Of a stretch of 64,000 bases of DNA, positions 25,601 through 40,600 are shown piece after piece; the first letter of the stretch is position 1; every line of letters begins with the position of its first letter. Under the pieces are notes generated by a model that was not told the DNA's origin, ran no database searches, and saw nothing but the letters and a program-made list of their open reading frames with translations. The translations under genes and the position numbers were made by a program. The stretch lies in contig OZ029921.1 in the NCBI GenBank assembly GCA_964023275.1, positions 9,927,306 through 9,991,305 of the forward strand. The letters are read 5' to 3'. This DNA is from Norana najaformis (taxonomy: Eukaryota > Annelida > Clitellata > Crassiclitellata > Hormogastridae).

Positions 25601-28600
25601 AATTGTAACATGCTGTTGTAATGGATTACTTTTACAAGGTAACAGTAATGCAACAAATTAGTTACTCTGCATTACTTTGAAATTATGTTCACATCATCTA
25701 GGTCAGTAAATGGTGCTAAGAGAAACTATCGTGCAATTTGAAAGTTCAAGTCAAGAAACGTTTAATACTTGGCACATGAAAGAATCCTTCAATTCCCAAG
25801 TCAAACTGGCAGAAAAGTGTTGGTAAAATATAAACTATTTGCTTTTGAAGAAAGTTTTCAGTACGGCATTCAACAGCCACCACACAAGAGATTTTGCATT
25901 TGGTGTTGGTAATTCTGATTACGAAGGAGTTTAACTAATTTCCTGCAATTAATGAAAACACAACAAGAAACAGAAGTCACTTGGTGTCTCATGCCTCTGA
26001 CAAGATCTGAAAACTTGTTCATAATGCCTCAGACTGTCTGCAACCTTTAACACCATGGATTCTTCTCCAATTCATGCATTTCTAAATGTTTTAACTGATT
26101 TTCTGGCTCTGATCATTGCCGAAAGTAATTTTTAGTATAGCCTGAATAATAACATAGTCCTACTGAAACAAAACATTTGAAACAGTACAATACTACTGTA
26201 TTTTCGCACATATTTCCTATGGCTCGTATCAGCTTTTACTAACCCCACACCACCCACGGTTTATCTTGGTGTGGGTGTCATACCAGTTTATTTGTACATA
26301 TAAGCTTACCATTTACCAGCTTGCTACATGCCAAAGAGTTTACCCTATTTCGAGAAGATACACTGCACAATACCAATAAACGAATTTATGAGAGGTGGCT
26401 AAATTAGACATGACTGCTGAAGATTACAACTGCCTTGATTTGATTATTTTATATTATTTTGTACACTTTCCGAACTACAGAAGGCTAATTTTATTGGTCT
26501 TATTATGTTATCATATTTGACTTCACAGCATACTTTACGTTATCAGCATTAAAACTGGTCCAAAAAATCTAAATACAGTAACGAAACACGCTATACAGAA
26601 ATCATTCATGAACCATTAAGTCAGTTATGAACCAAAATAATGTAGCTATCTGGGTCAAGCAATTTTGGCCACACTTTGAAAAATGAGCTCTGCAAAGAAT
26701 TTGTGGGCATGTCACATGTTATGCATGCACAACATGCCGCACCATTGCAGACACACTGCAAGTCATGCCATGCAGCCGAGAACATCTGCATGAAAAGTGA
26801 AAATTTACTACGTCGACAGAAATCTTATTACAGATTTGCGAGCTATGTTTTGCGCCACAGATCTCCTATAAGTAACGTTTAAAATTAATGTTTTTTGAAC
26901 GAAAGATGCCACACTTCCACATGTCAACTCAAGCCCATGGTGCATTCTACTGTCATGGACCTTCTTCTAGGAACAGTCTTCCACTGCACATATGCACTGT
27001 TGCACTTGATTCAGTTCAGCAAATATTTTCAAACTGTCTTAAAATGCACTTGTTTATATAAGTTAGATAGCCATGCGTGCAGTGCATTTGAAAGTACTTA
27101 ACCCTTTAACAACCGCATGGTAGTAAATGGTCTTGTCATACCGTACCTGCCTATTAAATCATGGTTGTTATAGTTTTAGAATATTGCACCATTTTGGGCA
27201 CTATGTATAACTGTAAGCTAAAGCTAGATTATGTCATGGGATCCTCAGGAAAACACCTCAAAATGTAAAAACAACCAATCAAAATGTACACATAACTTAA
27301 ATTTTTACGAATATTGTCTAATTACTAAAAAATTGTATCGCCTTCATTTATAAATATATTTTACAAATTTCCTTTTGGTTTTGTGTGGCAACATTTTCTG
27401 CACATTTTTATACTCAAATAATTTATTTTGTCACTGAAAATGTTTTTGTAGACTGTCACAAACCAAAAATATATCAACATATAAGTTTTTTGATAAAGTT
27501 GTGCTCTTTAGTTTGAAGTAACATTGGGCAACATTGGGTACCCAAAATATTTCTTTAAAAAAAACTGGACAGACAAATGGGAAGAGTTACGAGGCACCGA
27601 CCATACCATTACATCACCGTGTCCCACTTAATTTTCTTATGACCACAGTTTAAATACTAAAAAATAAAATCTCTTTTGCGTATAAATACATTTTTAAAAT
27701 TTCTTTTGGGTTCTGTCTGGAAACATTTTCTACACATTCTTATACTTGTATAACATACAAAATCACTGAAATTTTGTTGTTGATTCTCTTGGACATAAAA
27801 AACGATTTTTGGGGATGGTACACCTTGGGGAAACAGTGGGGTACCTCAAATATTTCTTTTTTCAAAAACCGGATAGACAATTGGGAAGGGTAGGTAAAAT
27901 ACTGAAGAATGGTGTTTGCCTCATGTCTGTGTGTCAAAAACTGACAGATATGTCACAACTTTTTTACTTTTAAGCTCTTTTCTAATTTTCTTACATTTTT
28001 ACAACTAGTCTAAATACTAAAAACATTGTATTTCCTTTATTTATAAAAATATTTTAAGAATTTCTTTTGGGTTCTCTCTGGCAAAATGTTATGCACATTT
28101 TTAATGTTCAGATAACAAATGCTGTTCCTGAAAATTTTTTTGTAGTCTGTCATAAACATAAAAATATATAAATTTTTTTAGATAGTCTGGGCTAACTTTG
28201 GGTACCCCACAAATTTCTTTTTCAAAAACTGGATGGACAGATGGGAAGATGAGGTAGAATGCTAAAGAATGGTTGTCGCGAGCTAGTCGCAAAGTCAGAG
28301 TTCAGAAATAAGTCAACAAAATACCTTTTCACGCGTTTCTTCTTCTCGTTGTGCAATCTCCAAACGCCATAACTCGAGTCTCCCTCTAGACTGTCAACCT
28401 GCCCCTTGTATATGAAATTTAGTAAGTAAGTGGGACCTGCCCACCCCTTGGTCCTGACAATGGTGTTTACCTCATTGTATATATCTCAAAAACTGACAGA
28501 GATATCACAAGTTCCAAATTTTTATTTATCGGGCATTTTTGCCCAAAATGGGCATTCATTAAAGGGTTAAAACACACCAAGTTAAGTGTCCCAATAAATA

Positions 28601-31600
28601 CATAGATCTACGGACTCCTTGTATGTATGTAAATTTACGTACATACCTGCAGTAAATCTGATTCAAAGGCATAAAAGAATGACCCTATTTGGAACATTTG
28701 ATTTTTTTAATTCATCTTTCTGTTCTTCAGGATGTTTATAACTTTCTGGCACTTCTACGCTTAGCCTAGAAGCCATACCTGTTTGGACGTCCAGTACCAC
28801 TCGTGGCACAAACTCTGGCACATCAACATTTAACTGTGAGTTCAGAAATGGCCACCTCTCAGGATTGAGACGAGGGCGCAACATCAGGCAGTCCGCAGAC
28901 AACTCCACTTTCTCAGAAGACCGCATTGTCTAAAATACATATTAAAATGTCTTAAATGTAAAATATGTCTCAGATTTTGATAATTTTGGCCAGTATGTAG
29001 ATATATCACAAGTTCAAAGTTTGGCCAGTATGTAGATATATATATATGCATAATGAAGGTCTGCAAAGTTTCAGACCTTAATACCTAGTAGTTAATGAGA
29101 TATGAGGCTTAAAACACACCTGGGTAGCCCAATTTTCAGTGACACAGCAAACTATGTTTTGCATGTCCTGAAACTACACCACACACTGAAGCTATTTGGA
29201 ATATTTCATGCATGTATGTGGAAAAGTTACCAAATTAAATGACTTAAACATAAGAAAAAATACTTACCTGTGTCTAACATATTTTTAGATATATGGTGGG
29301 CTAAACATTCTACTTCATAAATATTTAGCAAAATATGATAGCTAGTTCCGCATGACATAGAGCCAATTCCTTTAACCAAAAATCTTGCAGCATTTATTCT
29401 ATAATACCGTATTTTCCGGGAATATAAGACGTGGTTTTTTACACGAACTTCTAAGGGTGCGACTTATTTAACCCTTTAAGTGATTTTCCATCACCTGTGC
29501 CTATTTTACGTCATCACAAGAGAGGAACTACTAGGCAATAAGGTCTGCAGACCTTCGTGATGCATATTTATCTACCTACTGGCCAAAATTTATCAATATC
29601 GGAGAAGGCAAGATGGGTACTCTATAATCACTACAAAATCTGTAGAGATAAACATGAACAAATGTGTGCTTGTCATGATGCAAAACAAGGCTATTTGCTC
29701 ACTTATTTACTTAAAACCCTACGAATCTTGACAATTTTCACAATAACCCCAAAGTTCTGATTTCACCTTAAGCTGATTACAGTGGGTTTTTTTAATCAAG
29801 AAAAAACCAAACCTGAACAACAAGATCTTTGTCCTGAGTGAGATTTTTCAGTTTCCGAAAAGTCATGAGCAGTATCACCGGCACCCACCCATCTTTGTTC
29901 ATATTCTTACGCAAAAATATGTCTTTCAGCAAGTTGTCTTCGCTGAAGTAATATTCACTACAAATAGAAGATAGTCTGCAATGATTATGGCTTGCTTGAT
30001 GAAGATACAATATTTATTTTAAACTCAAAATATAGTTAAAATTGATAAATAAACAAAAGCAGTTGGGTCATTCCAACTCAACTTCACCAATGCTTCCCAC
30101 CCAACCATAATATCATAATTGGCTGAAATTTTAACTACATCTTGAAAGATGTATTAGATGAAAAAGCAAAAATAAATTCTGCAATATTTAAATACTTTCT
30201 GAAATCTCACCAATTTTGTGACCCCACCCTCAGAAGGTATTTTGTGAATCTTTTAGATGTCCACTTTTTGATAAAGACTTGCACTAGCACTGCCAAGATA
30301 GACCATAGAAACACCACAGATGATGTGGCATAATTAGCTAGTACCTAGAACAACTTATTTGTGTAATTTCTCTAGTTATACGATTATCATGCTAAAAGGA
30401 AATAACATTTAGATCATCAATGATTCTACTGTATGATACACTGCAAACTCCTAAAAAAACACCATCAGGATGTTTTTAACTCTTATTAACTGATCCACAC
30501 TACGTCAGAAAATGTAACACAAACTTAACAGTATTAATATTTTAAAGACCTTTTTAGTAATTTTTTTCTCTTTGATCCCCTTGTTAGATTTGGTCAACTT
30601 TGGCAGCCTATATCCAGCAGAAGTAAATACATAATCAAGTCAAACTCTGCAAAGTAATTGCCAGACACGTAGACAATATACATATAAAAATAAATCCAGT
30701 GTGCCTAGTACCTACGGAGATACTGATCATGGAGATACTGATCACTGAATACTGCCCAATTTAGAATCAAAATGAATTGAAAGCCTTCAAAAAATTGAAG
30801 GCACATTCGACAATTAATACAGCTTACAGTATAATAATTAAATTTTTTTAATGTACACAAGAAACTGTATAGCTAGAAACAGTCATCTAATCTGGTCTAA
30901 CAACCAAAAAGTGGACATCTCAGCTTCACAAAATGCCTTCAGCGGGCGGGGTCGTGGAATCGGCGATATCTCTGAAAGTATTTTAAACATTGTAGAAACA
31001 TTTTGGGTTTTTCCATCCACTACATCTTGCAACATATGGCTAAAATTTCAGCCAATTCTGACATCATCAGGTGGGGATTTTAATCAGTATTGGTTGAATT
31101 GAGCTGGAATAACCCAGTTTACTTTGCAACAAATACCTACCATCTACTCCGCACACTGTAAAACAAACAGGAAACCATAAATGTCTTCCAATATGAAACA
31201 TTTATTATCCAAATGACTCGTAAAAAACCTGGTATGAAAAATGTAGAAGAAAAACAAACTCACATCTGTCGTTTAATCTCTTCACTTAAAGTACTGTAGT
31301 AGACCATCCCTCCTTGCTGTATTGGAGCCGGGAAGTAAGACACCGGTACTTCCTGGAATGCTGGTAAAAACAAAAAACAGGCAATCAAATATTTTTCACC
31401 ATAGAAAATAATAAATCTTACAATATGGTGGCAAATTCAGTACATTTTCAATATCCACACTGCATCATAACATGAATTCTGATGCAATACGGTCAGAGAC
31501 ATGGACCCCAAAGTCAGTTCATCTGCAGAAAATGACCTCATTATAATACAAACATAAAATATATAAGGGACACAATTCAGGCAGTTCTATACATTGCTCT

Positions 31601-34600
31601 CAAAGACAGCATTATAACGAGTTTTCTCCTTTCAATATAACGGAGGATGAATTTAAGCTAGTGATATATACCCAATCATTGCATGCCTCTATCAAAGAGT
31701 TCTCCGAGTTTCATTCAGGCATTTTATCAACTTTCCTTCTGGTTACACAGCTTCATGAAGTCAATTTTGTGTAATGCACTGGGATTCAAATTCAAGGCAT
31801 ACAAGTGAAATGCAGACAATTATAAAACTGCCAAATGGACATATACTGTGTTTTTACCCTACTTCTCATCCAAAACCTAGAAAATTTGGTAATTAAAAAT
31901 GTCGAGGTGGTTTTAACACTGATTGGTGCAATAATTTTTTAATCTCGTATTTCATTTAACTTTGGTCACTTTTTAGATACAGTGTAATGTAATACTGCAC
32001 TCTTCACATATGACTTATTCCAGACTGTAAAATAAATAATCAGAGCTCAAAACTTAGAAAATTAGTTAATAGAATTTTTTAAGTACTCGCATTAAATCTG
32101 TATTAAAGAGATCAACCTTACCAAATCTTGAATATTGGTTGGAGTTATACTTGTAAAAGTAATAGTACTCTCACTAGAGATTCATCTTGACACTGCTGCC
32201 ACCTTATTACAGTAGGTCTATATGCATTTGTCAACCTTGGCCACATCCTGTCTCTGACCAGGGTAGTGTCCCACCAATAAGCCCAGCTGCTGAGGCTATC
32301 TTAGTCCAGTAAATGGTTCGGGTGTCAGCAGCAATCGAGGCCTGGTTGAAGTCAAACCGTCTCCATCTTAACCCTTTAAGACTCCGTTCATCTGGCTTGA
32401 TAGTCGTGTCCTACTCTCCAAGATTGGCCTAACCAATCTACACAGGCACTTCCCTCATGTCTCCTTCTCCTCTTCAGTTCATGACCTCAGAGTGACTTTG
32501 GATCAGGAGCTTACACTGCCGGAGCATGTGAAGAGTGTTTCTTGAACGTGCTTTTATCACCTGTGCCAGATATGCACTATATGCCGCTCCCCCATGACCC
32601 TCGCGTGATTGGAAGTATCCCTAGGTATGGCCACATCTCAGCCTTCATGTACAAAGAATTGCACTGGGTGCCTACTCGGGAACATATTCAATTCAAAATT
32701 TTGACGCCTGTATGTAACTGTCTCACGGGTTGTGCCCCTCTCTACCTAATGGAGCTTTGTGTTCTGACCTCCTCTGTACCCTGCCGCAGACTGCTCCATT
32801 CAGGATCAGGGTGACTTGCTTGTCCCATTACGTAGATGTTTTGCTGTGGCTGGTCCTGGATCTTGCCAAGTGACCTGCAACATGAGCTTCTCAGCCTTTC
32901 TCCCCCTCTCTTCCACAAGCGCCTGAAGACCTACCTGTTCCCCAGTGGTTCTGGGTCATCTGGCCAGGAGCACCTCTGATGAATATACATTGAAGAGGCG
33001 CTTTATAAAATTTTGATTACGATTACGAACAGTTTAATATTTGCGTTTTTATATGTACCATTGTAGTCCATGTAATAGTTTGGGACTGTCTGCTCAGGCC
33101 CATAGAACGCTCCACGCCCAGAACTTCTCCCCTTCCTGTTTCCTCTATAACCACCACGGCTACGACGTTGCACAGGGCTCAATGAGCGAGTCATAGTTTT
33201 CCTTTCCTGCTGGTCTGCATAAAAAGAAAAGGAATAATCAGCACATATTCCAGTGGCCAAATGAGCTACTTATTTTTGGTATTCAGATATGCATTTTTAT
33301 AATGACTTTTCAGCCATAAACCTGTACTGAAGAAAAGGTTTGATTTATGATTTACAAATTGGTCTACTTCAATCAAATCAGCAAGCCAGATATAAAACTG
33401 AACTCAACCTCAAAGTTCCACAACGCCTATCTTACGGGGATTTTGCATTCTTATTCTGACATATTTTACAGCGCTGTCACATTCCTCACCTCACGTGTCG
33501 TCGTCAGCATGTGCAACCGGTGGTGCCCTCTGGTGATCACGGATGGTAGCTGGAGGTGCACCATCGGCGGAAGATGCCAGACAGATACAGTCCAAGACAG
33601 GGACTGAGCTGTTCATCAGTCGATGTTAAGTCTCAGTTAAATAATAATAAAAGATTCTATTCGACTTCTACTCGGCCTCGTGACAAGCACCTGTTAACAG
33701 CAGTGCAGAAAAAGGTGCTTGTTCTGTTTTTTAAGTTAAAAGTAACACAAATAGACAGATTTATCTCACCTTTCTTTTCAGTTGAAGCCTGATCAAGCTT
33801 TTCATTTTCTGCTTCCTGGCCCCTGACTTCCCCTCTGTCACGTCCCAAGCCCCTTTCACGGCCTAGGTGTGCACCAGGTCTCTGGTCTTTTCCTCTAGTC
33901 CTTCTCCGTTGTGCCTGACCACCCTCTGCTGCTGATACAGTTGGACCCTGCTCGTGGTGACTTTCATTTTCTCGCCTGTTCTGGCGTGGCCATTTCTTTT
34001 TCCTGTCATTCTTGGGAAGGTCAAGGTTCAGTGGAACCCACTTATGCTTTGAGCCTAAAAATTTATAAACCCATTAATCCTCTGATGACATCATTATGAA
34101 ATACGCATATTTCTAACAAATTAAGTTGTGCTTTTTGAGGAGTCAAATTGTGTGTTTCCAGGAATAAGTAGAGTAAGCCATGGTTTTCTATCATGATGTC
34201 TCGGGTTAGGCTGCTGAAACAAACTCTGTAACCTTACCTAAGACAGAAGAGATCTTCATGCACTAATGCACCTAATCTAATCCAAGTACCTCATTAATCA
34301 TACGTCAGCTAAAATAATCCTTTATTTTTACGACTCTGCCATGCGCTCCCGAAACTGTGCTGCATAAATGGTCTTCAAAAGTCGTTGCACTATATTATAT
34401 TTATTACTAGTACTAACCTTTTGTCTTTGATGCCATCTGCTTTTCTCCAGCACTAGTTTCTTTGTTCTCTTTGGCAGAGTCGTCACCACCCGAGTCTGAT
34501 GACTGCTGTTTCTGCCTGGCTTCTGCAGCCTCTTTCGGAGTTGGATCAGCTGTGGCTTCTCCTGGTCCTCCGGCGACAACAGGTCCTGCTTCGGCTGTCT

Positions 34601-37600
34601 CCCAGGCACCAGATGATTCTTGTTTGTTTGCCGGTTTGATTACTTCTGCTGAAGGTGAACTAACAGCTGATGACACTGATGACACAGCATCAGCTGCAGG
34701 AGCCACAACGCTATCCTGCCCTACAGTTGGCTTCAGGCTTGGCTTGGTTAGTTTGTTAGTCTACAAATATAAGGAAAAACCAGGTGGTAAGCATTCAGTC
34801 AGCAACAATTAGCACCATTGATGCCATCACGGCCGTAACACACCAGCAAAGATCAGGGTCAATAACCAAGACACAATGGACAATATATAAGAAAAAATAA
34901 TTCCTAAACTAAACTTACATATCTGTACTGACAAGCAGCAAATTGTACAAGTGAATTTGTGCAAATTTCTTTGTGTCCATACTGACAGTCATTTAACCTG
35001 AAAGGACCACATATTTCATATGTCATGTAAAATTGCAAAAAGCACTAGAATATCCTTTCATATTTATTATGTTCTGCCTCAATACGATCTAATAAACCTA
35101 TTTTATTCTTTGATCTACCCATATTTTTTATTATAATCTCGTATCAGCTTCAAATTACTCTTCTCATCTCAAATGTTTATCTGGTTTACAACAATGTGCA
35201 ATTAGAATCGGTCCTATGAATTTGACACTGAATATTATTGCATCTCCAAATTGGACATTTTGAAATTTGTCTTAATAAATAAATTTAAAATTTCCATATT
35301 TACTTTCAGATACGCTTGTAAACTCTTATCTGCAGTCTCTGATAGCTATTTCAAGAACTGTGAATACTGCCACTCCATTCTACCAGATCTCAAGGAAATT
35401 ACTAGAGCACATTTGCCCTTAGAAACACATGGTTTATTTACAATTAATGTGTTGGTCCCTCATTGCAGCGCTAACTTCCCATAAGCACTCATTCAATGCC
35501 TAACTTGTAACTATTTAAAAGCAGCTGTAACAGTTTGTAAATGTTCCTTGCAAGCTGTGCATTTAATAGTTAGTTTTTTCATTCTTAGATACTAAGGAAT
35601 TCATAGCTTAGTTTGAATTTGTATACTCGTTTATTCTTTGCCAGACTTTGGTTTGTGTTCAAACAATAATGTATATTTGTCATATTGCTACATTAATAGA
35701 GAGTTCATTTGTTACTGGACTAATGAGTGGCCCTAATTAAGTGGGACATCTGTTCCCTAGCCGACTCAGCTATAATGAGTACACTGACCACACAACGTCA
35801 GTGGGAAGATCAGGCAGCAAGGGAGACAGCTAAAACTGCATACCCATGGCTGAATAGTAAATGTGCTATATAAACTTTACATTGCCATTTTGGTGTAATC
35901 ACTATATAATTCCTTTATGATAAGGTATTTTTGTTGACATGTTAACGCAGTCATGTAAGTCTTACTTTATTGTTACAGAAGGCCTGTGTAAGGTGTTTTA
36001 ATTTATTTTTACATTATAGATAAACAAAGTCTAGTTTAGGAATGCAACCATGAATGAGAAAACCCTCATAAAGTCATAAAAGTTAGGCTTAAAATGTGTC
36101 AAAATGAATTCTTTGCATACTTATTTTCCTTGTTGTGTTAGCTACCAAACAAAATGTCGTTATATGCAGTTTCCCTGTATAAGTATTTTATTTCAACTTT
36201 ATTATGATACTCGGCAACAAAACTTAATTAAACAAATATCATGGTTCACTAATTTGAAGTCATATACAACAATTATAATGCAAATGAACAAGTCATGTAA
36301 ATATTTTTTAAACCAATTTTTTTATGGGGATTTAACTGATGACAACAGAGGCGTATGAATACGTTCCAATTTACTATTCTCATAAACATTCTCGACCCAT
36401 GAGCACAGCAACTAAGGTTAAGTAATAGTTATTGGCAAACCTTGACTGGTAACTTCTCAAAAGCAGATTTGAAGAGACACTTCCATCGTTAAAAATGTGT
36501 GACTTTTTTTACTATTTGTGATAGAAACATGCAGTTTTCATCTGATTATTTAGCAATTCCATTCCAATCCAGTGCACTATCAAACTCAGTTTTGATTTTC
36601 TTGACTTTGTGAGGGTTTCCCATGCAAGGTCACAAATATTTCACCATCATGGACGAAAGTTTGTACAAGGCCATACACAGCATGGGCAAGGCTGCTATCT
36701 CACGTGGCATGGGTCACTCAAGATTTTCAAGATTTAAATAATTCATTTAATGTACTGATCTCTGTGAAAAAAGTGCCATTGTCATCAAATGTGCTGCATC
36801 AACAAAGGAAATTCCATATAAGAAAACCAAAAATAAGCATTTCATTTATAAATGTTAGACATTGGAAAGTACATTGTCTTTCACTATTTATTTATTTATG
36901 AAAGCACTTATAATGAGCACAATGAATCTGAGGCACAGGTATATGTTCACCAGAGGCCAAGGTGGAATCATCCAAAAGCCAGGATAAAGTAGTGAGTCTT
37001 TACAAGTGACCTAAAAGATGACAGCGAGTTTGTCACAAAGGCCCTTTTTTGTGGTAGACAAGGAGCACAGCAGCTAAAGGCACGTGATCCTACAACTGTC
37101 CTGAACCTAGGTTATTGCAATAAACCAATATCAGAAGATTGCAAGAATCCAGGAGGGCGATATGGAGTCAGCAATCTATTGAGATATAATGGAAGGCCAA
37201 TGTTCTGAGCCTCAAAGGTAAAGCATGCAATTTTAAACGTAATACACCATTCAACAGGAAACCAGTGAAGTTCACAAAGGCAATCTAATGCATTTGATGA
37301 GGTGGAACATGTAACAACCCTAAAAAGAGAGTTCTGAACCCTCTGGAGCTGTTACATTAAAAGAAGATGTACCGTTTAACACTGCATTTGCATAGTCTAA
37401 TCAAGAACCAACAAGTGCACTTGCCACTGTTTTAGCTGTTATCAGTCAGAGAATGCCTGATGTGACAAAATGCCTTGAAGTGGTTGAAACAAAACCAGCA
37501 AATCGAAGATACATGTGAAGTCATAGTGTCAAGTTGTCAAGAGTGACTCCGGAGTTTTAATTTTGTCTGATAGTGGGATTTTGGTTCCTGTAAGGTCAAT

Positions 37601-40600
37601 AGAGGAATGTGAAGAGAAGGACTGTATATGCTAATAAGTTCTAAAAATAACTGCCTCTGACTTATCAGGGTTGATTGCAAGATCATTATGGCAGAACCAA
37701 ATGTGAAGAGAAGACAAACAGTGTTTGTACTAAAATCAATCATACAATTGCTGTACCCTTGTCCTATTTCCAAAAGACCATTCAGCGGAACTGCACCCAT
37801 TCACCTCCTAAACCTATTACTCCCCCATTTACCAATGTTGACATACCCACACTATTCATATTTGGTAGTCATATTCAGCCAAAAAGTTGGTATTCAACAG
37901 AATAGTTACCGTATATCTCTGAGTATAAGTCGATTCAAGTATAAGTCGAAGTGTACTTTTTTGAGAAAAAAAGCGTCCAGAATCGACGGCTCGAATATAA
38001 GTCGAACCCATATATACAGTCTCATAATATAGGCCCGTCCATACATTACGTATGCAAAGAAAATTATATTTTCATACCCATCATATATTTAACAGAGGGA
38101 GCTTTCTTCGGCTAGCATGCAGAGACTGGGGAATATAATTATAAAGGGCGACTATACGCATATGGGTATATATGTATCCATTCCATATTTACAAAACCAT
38201 ATGTACATAAGGTACATGTATATAGTTTTGTAACTGAAGGAACTAATTTAGCGGGTCGGCTTACACCCCTAAGTAGTGCCTGACTAGTCAAAGACGACAT
38301 CCAGATGGCGATGGCAGTGATGTGTGGGGGAATTTTCTGACCTGCATTCAATTAATTTTTCAGGGTTCTGTCAAATCTTGCTATAGATCTGTGCTTTTAT
38401 ATAATGTAATAAATTCCATCGGACGACTATAGGATATTACAGTGTTATAAATAGGCTAATGTGGAAATTTATTTTGCGTACGTACACATTTGGTCGAAAC
38501 CCACCCCATCGCCATACGCACCCGTACGCAAAATCGGCTAAATCCGATCACCCCTCCCCTCATTGCGTACGTAATATATGGATGGGCTCTATACAGAATT
38601 TCTGGAAAGAGTTGGTAGGAAGTGAATTGAATCACCGGGATCAATCAAGAGGACCAATCAGCATATTGCAAGCAAATTTCACTATAGGCCTATAAATAAA
38701 TATTACCAAGCGCATTTACAATGGCATATAATTTGCAATATTCAAATAACAGAATGGAGTAAATTATTTCATTTCGGCCAGAATCAATTGTCTTTAATCT
38801 CTTAGAAATATGATCTCTGCAATCGCTTCTTATGAGACTCCCCACACAGCGACTTTCCCCTTTCAAACGGTTTATCAGCTAGGCTCACAGCTCGACTTTA
38901 CTGCGCGTATCCATGATATTTGATTTCTTTTGGCGGAGGTCTCAACAAGCGATAATAAAGGACATCGTTTTCGATGCATGAAATATATTGTAGAAGTACC
39001 GGTATATAATAACATTGTTATAACAGAAGAATATTTCGTTTTGATCTGTATGTAGTCAGTAATTTGTTGAAATGTGATTTTTCTTGAAAAACGATATAAA
39101 AAGAAAGACAACTAAAATAAAATGAGCGTTTATTTTTTAAGGCCATTTTCGTAATGTTGAATATTCGGTCCGAAAATCTACCGTCTATTTTGTCTCTCGA
39201 GTATAAGTCGAAGTCCTTTTTCGGCGCCCTGAAATTGACATAAATTTCTCGACTTATACTCGGGGATATACGGTAAGTGCTATTCGGTACTGCCATAGTG
39301 AATATTTTACCTCTTAAAACAACTGCCAGCAGCCTGAATCGCACACAATTTTTGCATGAAAATGAAGATTTTATGAAAATGCAGGATTTACAGGATATAA
39401 ATAAATCTTTTTTTATAAGATGCAGGACCTTTGACAGTGCATCAACCATGGTCAGGGTAGGACAAGCCCAACAACTTGGCATCGTACTTCCCTATGGGCT
39501 TCTCTCTCACTAATGTTTTCAGTTGTGTTCAACCTTCCACCTTTCTTTATTGCAGCCCCTTTGTGGCACTGTTCTTTTTGGTATTTGTAATCGTAATAAT
39601 AATGTTAATAAAGAAATTAGATACCGAGCATTGGTTCTGGTACAACTACTAAGAAAAAACTCACTTCAGAAGCTTCACCAAGCAATGGCCAGTTATCAGA
39701 ATCATCAAGTTTGGTAGTCTGTAACAAAAACCAAAATTATAAAATAAATATATTACTTAAAAATCAAATAAGAACTACCAATAGTTAGAGCAGTACATAA
39801 CTGTTGCAACAACAGCAATAGATCTCTTACACACACAATAACATATATACACAAACTAATACAACATAAATCATATTTAATTCATTTTAACTCCACCTCA
39901 GATTCCCTTAACAAAAAGCCTAAGCCTGTCCCAAGATAGGATAAAGCTGGAGTTAGGTTCTGCGGTGGGCCTGAAACCCACCCAAGTAAAAACCTTAGCA
40001 ACAGAAACAAATCAACATACTCATTTTCAAATGTATGTTGCTAGGAGATGAAGGAGTAGGAATGCACACAATCTTATATTGAATGTTGGGCCACCAAACT
40101 CCAATATGAGCAGCGTTGATGAAAGCTGTTTTTTTTTTAAATTTGAGACTCGGAGATTTCAGCTTCTTTGAACAAAGTTTTTAACTGGTGTTGGCACACA
40201 GAATGACACTGGAAGGTTAGCACAGGTGACAAAGGAGATGAAAGAACACAAAATGCAAATCCTCGTGAGGAGACGAGATGGAAGGAAAATGGAAGATTTG
40301 AGTCATATGGCAAAACAATATTTTCTTTACCCCAGCGGACAGAAACATACGAAGTGTGTGGGCATTCCCTCAGCAGGGAGACCTCAACAGCAATGCTAAA
40401 CTTGGAGCCAATAAGTGACAGAATTATAATGGCAACACTGCAAAGTTCTTCAATAAACCATCGTTCAGGTGTATGCGATGAATATGGTCAATGACCGCGT
40501 ACAGTAGATGCTGGTATGCATAATACATTGCCCTCTATCAATCATTCAACAAACTATATGTCATCGGTACTACTTTTCTTTTACATGAATTATGCCAATT

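Noticed and set aside
28663-28778. Extension of LARP1 exon 9 to a stop
   Set aside because: The ACAG|GTATGG donor joins in phase to exon 10 and continues the LARP1 alignment; the extension does not resemble LARP1. Kept only as a possible alternative form.
32363-32375. TTAACCCTTTAAG looking like a third TTAA-element end
   Set aside because: It falls inside LINE coding sequence (..LNP.KT.FIWL.. context) and the LINE runs on undisturbed on both sides.
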